64,000 nucleotides of DNA from Streptomyces halstedii (GTDB lineage: Bacteria; Actinomycetota; Actinomycetes; Streptomycetales; Streptomycetaceae): positions 62,001 through 126,000 of the forward strand of contig JOAZ01000015.1 of the NCBI GenBank assembly GCA_000720535.1. Direction: 5' to 3'. Within the stretch, counting starts at the first letter, position 1. Each line of letters starts with the position of its first letter. The position numbers were made by a program, and so were the translations under genes. Shown piece by piece: positions 60,068-64,000 of the stretch. The notes under the pieces were generated by a model. The model was not told the origin of the DNA. It worked only from the letters and a program-made list of their open reading frames with translations, and did not search any database.

Positions 60068-60978
60068 CCACGACCGAACCGGTCAGGACCGCGGCCGCCG
60101 TCGGTGGCGCCGCGCCGGCGAAGCCACGGCCGCCGCTGGCCGCCCGGATCGCCGCGCGGGCGGGCGGCGGGGTGATGCGGGTCGTCCTCGTCCTGGTCGC
60201 CCTGTTCTGGCTGATGCCGACCATCGGCCTGCTGCTGTCCTCGCTGCGCAGTTCGGAGAACATCGCGGCGACGGGCTGGTGGAAGGTGTTCACCGCTCCC
60301 TCGGAGCTCACCTTCGACAACTACCAGCGCCTGCTGGACAATTCGGCGATCACCGATTCGCTGGTCAGCACCCTCCTGATCACCGTCCCGGCCACCTTCC
60401 TGGTGGTGGTGCTCGGCTCGTTCGCCGGGTACGCCTTCGCCTGGATGGAGTTCCCCGGCCGGGACTGGTGGTTCCTGGTGGTCGTCGGGCTGCTCGTCGT
60501 GCCCGTCCAGGTGGCGTTGATCCCGGTCTCCGAACTCTTCGGCGCCATCGGGATCTTCGAGACCACCGTCGGGGTGATCCTCTTCCACACGGCGTTCGGC
60601 CTGCCGTTCGCCATCTTCCTGCTGCGGAACTTCTTCGCGGAGATCCCGCGCGAACTGCTGGAGGCCGCGCGGCTCGACGGCGCGGGCGAGATCCGGCTGT
60701 TCACCCGCGTCGTGATGCCGCTGGGCGGTCCCGCGATCGCCTCGCTCGGCATCTTCCAGTTCCTCTGGGTGTGGAACGACATGCTGGTCGCGCTGATCTT
60801 CGCGGACTCGGGGTCGCCGCCGATCACCGTCGCCCTCCAGCAGCAGGTCCGGCAGTTCGGCAACAACATCGACGTGCTGGCACCCGGCGCCTTCGTGTCG
60901 ATGGTGATCCCGCTGGCGGTCTTCTTCGCCTTCCAGCGGCAGTTCGTCTCCGGGGTGATGGCCGGGGCCGTCAAGTGA
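60064..60978 (+). CDS. MalG-type sugar ABC permease
   Basis: The 304-residue product starts at ATG 60064, overlapping the previous stop (ATGA). A basic cytoplasmic head precedes TM1 (VVLVLVALFWLMPTIGLLLS). The EAA loop is IPRELLEAARLDGAGEIRLF, and the family ending FAFQRQFVSGVMAGAVK is present. Six TM segments are visible and the length is ordinary, without the insert of its partner. It needs an ATPase encoded elsewhere. Confidence 0.93.
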   Translation: MTTTEPVRTAAAVGGAAPAKPRPPLAARIAARAGGGVMRVVLVLVALFWLMPTIGLLLSSLRSSENIAATGWWKVFTAPSELTFDNYQRLLDNSAITDSLVSTLLITVPATFLVVVLGSFAGYAFAWMEFPGRDWWFLVVVGLLVVPVQVALIPVSELFGAIGIFETTVGVILFHTAFGLPFAIFLLRNFFAEIPRELLEAARLDGAGEIRLFTRVVMPLGGPAIASLGIFQFLWVWNDMLVALIFADSGSPPITVALQQQVRQFGNNIDVLAPGAFVSMVIPLAVFFAFQRQFVSGVMAGAVK

Positions 60979-61066
60979 GCGGGGCTCCGGTCAGCCGGAC
61001 GGCCTGGGCCGCCGGGTGACCGAAGCCGGGTAACACCCGCCAACAGCACACCCGTTCGTCAATATC

Positions 61067-61100
61067 AGGGCGGCCCGTTCACTCTCGTCCGGGCCGCCCT
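61067..61100 (+). terminator. Terminator of the second sugar ABC operon
   Basis: AGGGCGGCCCG (61067-61077) pairs perfectly with CGGGCCGCCCT (61090-61100), an 11-bp stem with 12-base loop, about 90 bases after the last permease gene. Confidence 0.75.
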
Positions 61101-61201
61101 ACCTCGCTCTTCGCCCGGATGCCACATTCGGCGTAACCAAGTCACTCCATCGGCCGTTTGCGGGCCACCTGCCCGCCCGCGAGCGAATCCCTGGATGTGT
61201 T

Positions 61202-63436
61202 GTGCCCCGGTTCAGTGTCATCGTGCCCGCGTACCGGGTCCAGGCGTATCTGCACGCGTGTCTCGACTCCGTGCTGAACCAGTCGTTCAAGGACTACGAG
61301 ATCATCGTGGTCGACGACTGCTCACCGGACGCCTGCGGCTCGATCGCCGACGAGTACGCGGCGCGCGACCCCCGGGTCGGCGTCGTCCACCTCCCCCGCA
61401 ACGAGGGCCTCGGGCCCGCCCGCAACGCCGGTCTGTCCCGGGCCGTCGGGGACTACCTGCTCTTCCTCGACGGTGACGACACCTTCACCCCCGAGGCGCT
61501 CCAGACCATCGCCGACCGTCTGGAGACCACCGGCGGCCCCGACGTCCTCGTCTACGACTACGCCCGCACCTACTGGTCCGGCGAGAGCGTCCGCAACACC
61601 TTCGCCCGGTGCCTGGCCGAGAACGGACCGGCCTCCTTCCGGCTGGCGGACCGGCCCGAACTGCTCAAGGTCCTCATGGTCGTCTGGAACAAGGCCTACC
61701 GGCGGGAGTTCGTCGAGGCGGAAGGGTTCACCTTCCCGCCCGGCTACTACGAGGACACCCCCTGGACCTACCCCGTCCTGATGTCCGCCGGGTCGATCGC
61801 CGTCCTGGACGCCGTCTGCGTCGCCTACCGCCAGCGCCGCCGGGGCAACATCCTCTCCACCACCACCCGCCGGCACTTCGACGTCTTCGACCAGTACGAC
61901 CGCGTGTTCGCCTTCATCGACGCCCGGCCCGAACTCGCCGTCTGGCGACCCGTGATGTTCCGCCGGATGCTCGACCACTTCTCGACCCTGTTCACCTCGC
62001 GCGGCCGCCTCCCCCGGGGCACCCGGGCGCAGTTCTTCCGCCGCGCCCGCGCCCACTGCGCCCGCCACCGCTCCCCCGGCGCGGCCGTACCGCGCCGCGC
62101 CCGGCTGCGGCACGCGCTGTTCCGGCTGGGCGCCCACCGCACGTACCGCACCCTGTGGGCCGGCCAGCGGGTGTACCGGGGGGTGCGGCAGGCCGCCACG
62201 GCAGCCCGCCGGGCCGTGCGCGCGGCCGCCCTCCAGCTCCACTACCGCCTCCAGCTGTGCCTGCCGCTGCGGCCCGCCGAGGCGGTGTTCGCCGCGTACT
62301 GGAACCGCGGCTACACCTGTAGCCCCGCCGCCCTGGAGGCCACCGCGCGCGCCCTCGTCCCGGGGCTGCGCACCACGTGGATCTGCCGCCCCGAGGACGC
62401 GCACACCGTCCCCGGCGCCACCCGGGTGGTGCACCCGGGGACGGCGGCGTACTGGACGGCCCTGGCGCGCTCCCGGTACCTCGTCAACAACGTCAACTTC
62501 GACCGGCGGCTGGTCAAGAGGCGCGGTCAGATCATGGTGCAGACCCACCACGGCACCCCCCTGAAGACCATGGGGACCGACCTCGTGCACCGGCCCGCCG
62601 CGGCCGGGACCATGGACTTCGGCCAGCTCCTGCGCAACATCGACAAGTGGGACTTCTCGCTCTCCGCCAACCAGCACTCCACCCTGGTGTGGGAGCGCAC
62701 CTACCCCTCCCGGTACACCACGCTGGAGTACGGCAGCCCGCGCAACGACGTCTTCCACCGCACCCGCCCCGAGGAGATCGCCCGGCTGCGCGCGCGGCTG
62801 GCCGTCCCCGAGGGCAGCACGGCCCTGCTGTACGCCCCCACCCACCGCGACTACCGGCGCGGCCCCCACCACCCGCTGGACCTGGAGCAGTTCGTCCGGG
62901 TGCTCGGCCCCCGCTTCGTGGTCCTGGTCCGCTCCCACTACCTCGACACGACGTCCCGGGCCACGGCCGGACGCGCCCCGCACCCGCAGATCATCGACGT
63001 CGGCGACCACCCGTCCGTGGAGGAGCTCTGCCTCGCCTCGGACGCGCTGGTCACGGACTACTCCTCGCTGATGTTCGACTACGTCAACCTGGACCGCCCC
63101 GTCGTCCTGTTCCTGGAGGACCGGCAGGCGTACGAGGCGGCCCGCGGCACGTACTTCGACCTGGAGGCGTTCCCGCCCGGCGCGGTCTCCCGCAGCCAGG
63201 AGGAGCTGCACGAGATCTTCGCGACCGACCACTGGCGCGGCCCCCGCTCGGCCCAGCGCCGGGCCGCGTTCCGGGCCCGGTTCTGCCCGTACGACGACGG
63301 GCACGCGGCGGAGCGGGTGGTGCGCCGGGTGTTCCTCGGCGACACGTCGGGGCTGCCGCTGCCGGTCTCCTCGGGCGGCCGGCGGCCCTCCGGGGTGCCC
63401 CGGCAGGTGACCGTGCGGGAGTACACCAACGGGTGA
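61202..63436 (+). CDS. Bifunctional family 2 glycosyltransferase / CDP-glycerol glycerophosphotransferase (TagB/TagF-like)
   Basis: The 744-residue product starts at GTG 61202. The N-terminal GT2 domain has FSVIVPAYRVQAYLHACLDS, IIVVDDCSPDACGSIADEYA, RNEGLGPARNAGL and YLLFLDGDD. A basic helical linker (residues 270-360) is followed by a TagF-like domain: VNNVNFDRRLVKRRGQIMVQ-THHGTPLKTMG, LEYGSPRNDVFH, LLYAPTHRDYRRG, VVLVRSHYLD, then VGDHPSVEELCLASDALVTD-YSSLMFDY. These catalytic blocks transfer polyol phosphate from a CDP-polyol to a lipid-linked acceptor. The fusion is used for teichoic-acid-type polymers on the inner membrane face. S. coelicolor has related genes at this place (SCO2981 onward), from memory. 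Confidence 0.9.
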   Translation: MPRFSVIVPAYRVQAYLHACLDSVLNQSFKDYEIIVVDDCSPDACGSIADEYAARDPRVGVVHLPRNEGLGPARNAGLSRAVGDYLLFLDGDDTFTPEALQTIADRLETTGGPDVLVYDYARTYWSGESVRNTFARCLAENGPASFRLADRPELLKVLMVVWNKAYRREFVEAEGFTFPPGYYEDTPWTYPVLMSAGSIAVLDAVCVAYRQRRRGNILSTTTRRHFDVFDQYDRVFAFIDARPELAVWRPVMFRRMLDHFSTLFTSRGRLPRGTRAQFFRRARAHCARHRSPGAAVPRRARLRHALFRLGAHRTYRTLWAGQRVYRGVRQAATAARRAVRAAALQLHYRLQLCLPLRPAEAVFAAYWNRGYTCSPAALEATARALVPGLRTTWICRPEDAHTVPGATRVVHPGTAAYWTALARSRYLVNNVNFDRRLVKRRGQIMVQTHHGTPLKTMGTDLVHRPAAAGTMDFGQLLRNIDKWDFSLSANQHSTLVWERTYPSRYTTLEYGSPRNDVFHRTRPEEIARLRARLAVPEGSTALLYAPTHRDYRRGPHHPLDLEQFVRVLGPRFVVLVRSHYLDTTSRATAGRAPHPQIIDVGDHPSVEELCLASDALVTDYSSLMFDYVNLDRPVVLFLEDRQAYEAARGTYFDLEAFPPGAVSRSQEELHEIFATDHWRGPRSAQRRAAFRARFCPYDDGHAAERVVRRVFLGDTSGLPLPVSSGGRRPSGVPRQVTVREYTNG

Positions 63437-63445
63437 GGGTGTCCG

Positions 63446-63462
63446 GGGGCGCCCGGCGCCCC
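63446..63462. terminator. Compact hairpin between convergent glycosyltransferase genes
   Basis: GGGGCGCC (63446-63453) and GGCGCCCC (63455-63462) are perfect arms around one base, 10 bases after the stop at 63436. In RNA the two inner pairs would open into a 5-base loop. Confidence 0.5.
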
Positions 63463-63491
63463 AGGACGCGCCCCGGCCCCTCCCCGAGGGC

Positions 63492-64000
63492 TCAGCGCTC
63501 CAGGAGCGCGAACAGCTCCTCCCAGCGGCGCACGATCTCCGCCTCCGAGAACCGCTGGACCCCGGTCCGCGCCCGGTCCCCCATCGCGTCCCGCATCCGG
63601 GGGTTGCCGGTCAGCCGCAGCAGCCGGTCGGCCAGCGCGCCGATGTCCCCGGCGGGCGCGAGCAGCCCGTCCTGGCCGTCCCGCACGATCTCCCGCACCC
63701 CCGGCGCGCAGTCGAACGCCGCACACGGCACCCCGCTCGCCATCGCCTCCATCAGGGCCAGCGGGAACCCCTCGCCCCGGGAGGACTGGACGAAGACGGA
63801 GGACCGGGCGAGCGCCCCGGGCACGTCGTCCGTGCGGCCCCGCCACCGCACCGAACCGTCCAGCCCCAGGCCGGTGCACTGTGCCCGCAGGGCCGCCTCG
63901 TCCTCGCCCGCCCCGTACACGTCCAGGGTCCAGTCGGGACGTCGGGGAGCGACCAGCGCCCAGGCGTCCAGGAGCATGTCGATGCCCTTCTGGTCGGTGA
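63492..64000 (-). CDS. Family 4 glycosyltransferase (N-terminus beyond window end)
   Basis: The frame runs from the window edge (reading TDQKGIDMLLDAWALVAPRR) to the stop at 63492, giving the C-terminal nucleotide-sugar-binding half of a GT-B enzyme. The motifs LDVYGAGEDEAALRAQ, SVFVQSSRGEGFPLALMEAM (the E-x7-E block), and GVPCAAFDCAPGVREIVRDG are diagnostic for GT4. It is convergent with the TagF-like gene, and both probably serve cell-surface glycan synthesis. The acceptor and donor cannot be told from this half. Confidence 0.88.
   Translation of the reverse strand, partial: TDQKGIDMLLDAWALVAPRRPDWTLDVYGAGEDEAALRAQCTGLGLDGSVRWRGRTDDVPGALARSSVFVQSSRGEGFPLALMEAMASGVPCAAFDCAPGVREIVRDGQDGLLAPAGDIGALADRLLRLTGNPRMRDAMGDRARTGVQRFSEAEIVRRWEELFALLER

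Noticed and set aside
1-64000. Insertion sequences, prophage, integrase/att sites, rRNA genes or an origin
   Set aside because: No transposase, integrase, phage structural gene, rRNA sequence or DnaA-box cluster was seen on either strand.

Overview
The window is Streptomyces chromosome. GC content is very high, codons strongly favour G/C in the third position, GTG starts are common, and strong perfect hairpins, most of them without a T run, serve as terminators. Diagnostic actinomycete genes are present: a class E (LAETG) surface protein, an HU protein, DUF3039, PkaA/PkaB-type kinases, NnaR and MatA/MatB. From memory, the gene order from about 19 kb to 64 kb follows the S. coelicolor core region around SCO2943 to SCO2983. 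That region runs GH20 hexosaminidase, sugar ABC genes, DUF3039, YqgE, murA, hup, malic enzyme, helD, nnaR, matB-matA, ssrA-smpB, ftsX-ftsE, prfB, pkaB-pkaA, sugar ABC genes and a teichoic-acid-type glycosyltransferase. The first 19 kb and the 40-43 kb stretch look accessory.

Layout. 1-4.5 kb: a TetR gene divergent from a quinone-oxidoreductase-like gene across a large palindrome, a second TetR with an SDR, and a secreted lipoprotein. 4.6-8.2 kb: a DEAD/DEAH helicase and an MFS pump. 8.4 kb: tRNA-Cys(GCA). 8.5-13.5 kb: lipoproteins, a large WXG/ESX-like protein with its small partner, and a possibly frameshifted membrane-anchored protein. 13.7-19 kb: a three-subunit molybdenum hydroxylase whose Fe-S subunit carries a roughly 500-residue disordered extension. 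19.3-24.1 kb: a chito-oligosaccharide-type ABC importer plus an intracellular hexosaminidase behind a DasR-like site. 24.3-35.1 kb: conserved housekeeping genes ending in nnaR, which has a four-part GlnR box. 35.4-39.7 kb: a matA-matB-acyltransferase operon for an extracellular aminosugar polymer. 39.8-43.3 kb: a LysR/MFS pair, a DUF397 remnant and a killer-toxin-like secreted crystallin. 43.4-50.1 kb: trans-translation (ssrA, smpB), the FtsEX division complex with an S41 protease, a sortase substrate and release factor 2. 50.1-57.1 kb: two Ser/Thr kinases divergent from an FHA/FtsK-like protein. 57.3-61 kb: a second sugar ABC operon whose MalF-type permease has a large insert. 61.2-64 kb: glycosyltransferases, the last cut by the window edge.

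How the parts fit. Several modules concern aminosugars and the cell envelope: import and cleavage of chitin fragments, MurA as first step of peptidoglycan synthesis, MatAB polymer synthesis and teichoic-acid-type transferases. Neither sugar ABC operon encodes an ATPase, so both probably rely on a shared ATPase such as MsiK. The signals most worth checking are the Ig-like insert in the 58.7 kb permease, the 44-bp palindrome at 552-595, the 11-bp-phased GlnR box at 35281-35318, the DasR-like site at 24194-24209, the TTCCGG array at 53381-53447, the molybdenum hydroxylase lacking the usual catalytic Glu, and the ESX-like operon at 8.5-12.1 kb. All family assignments come from reading translated sequence by eye; no database search was run.
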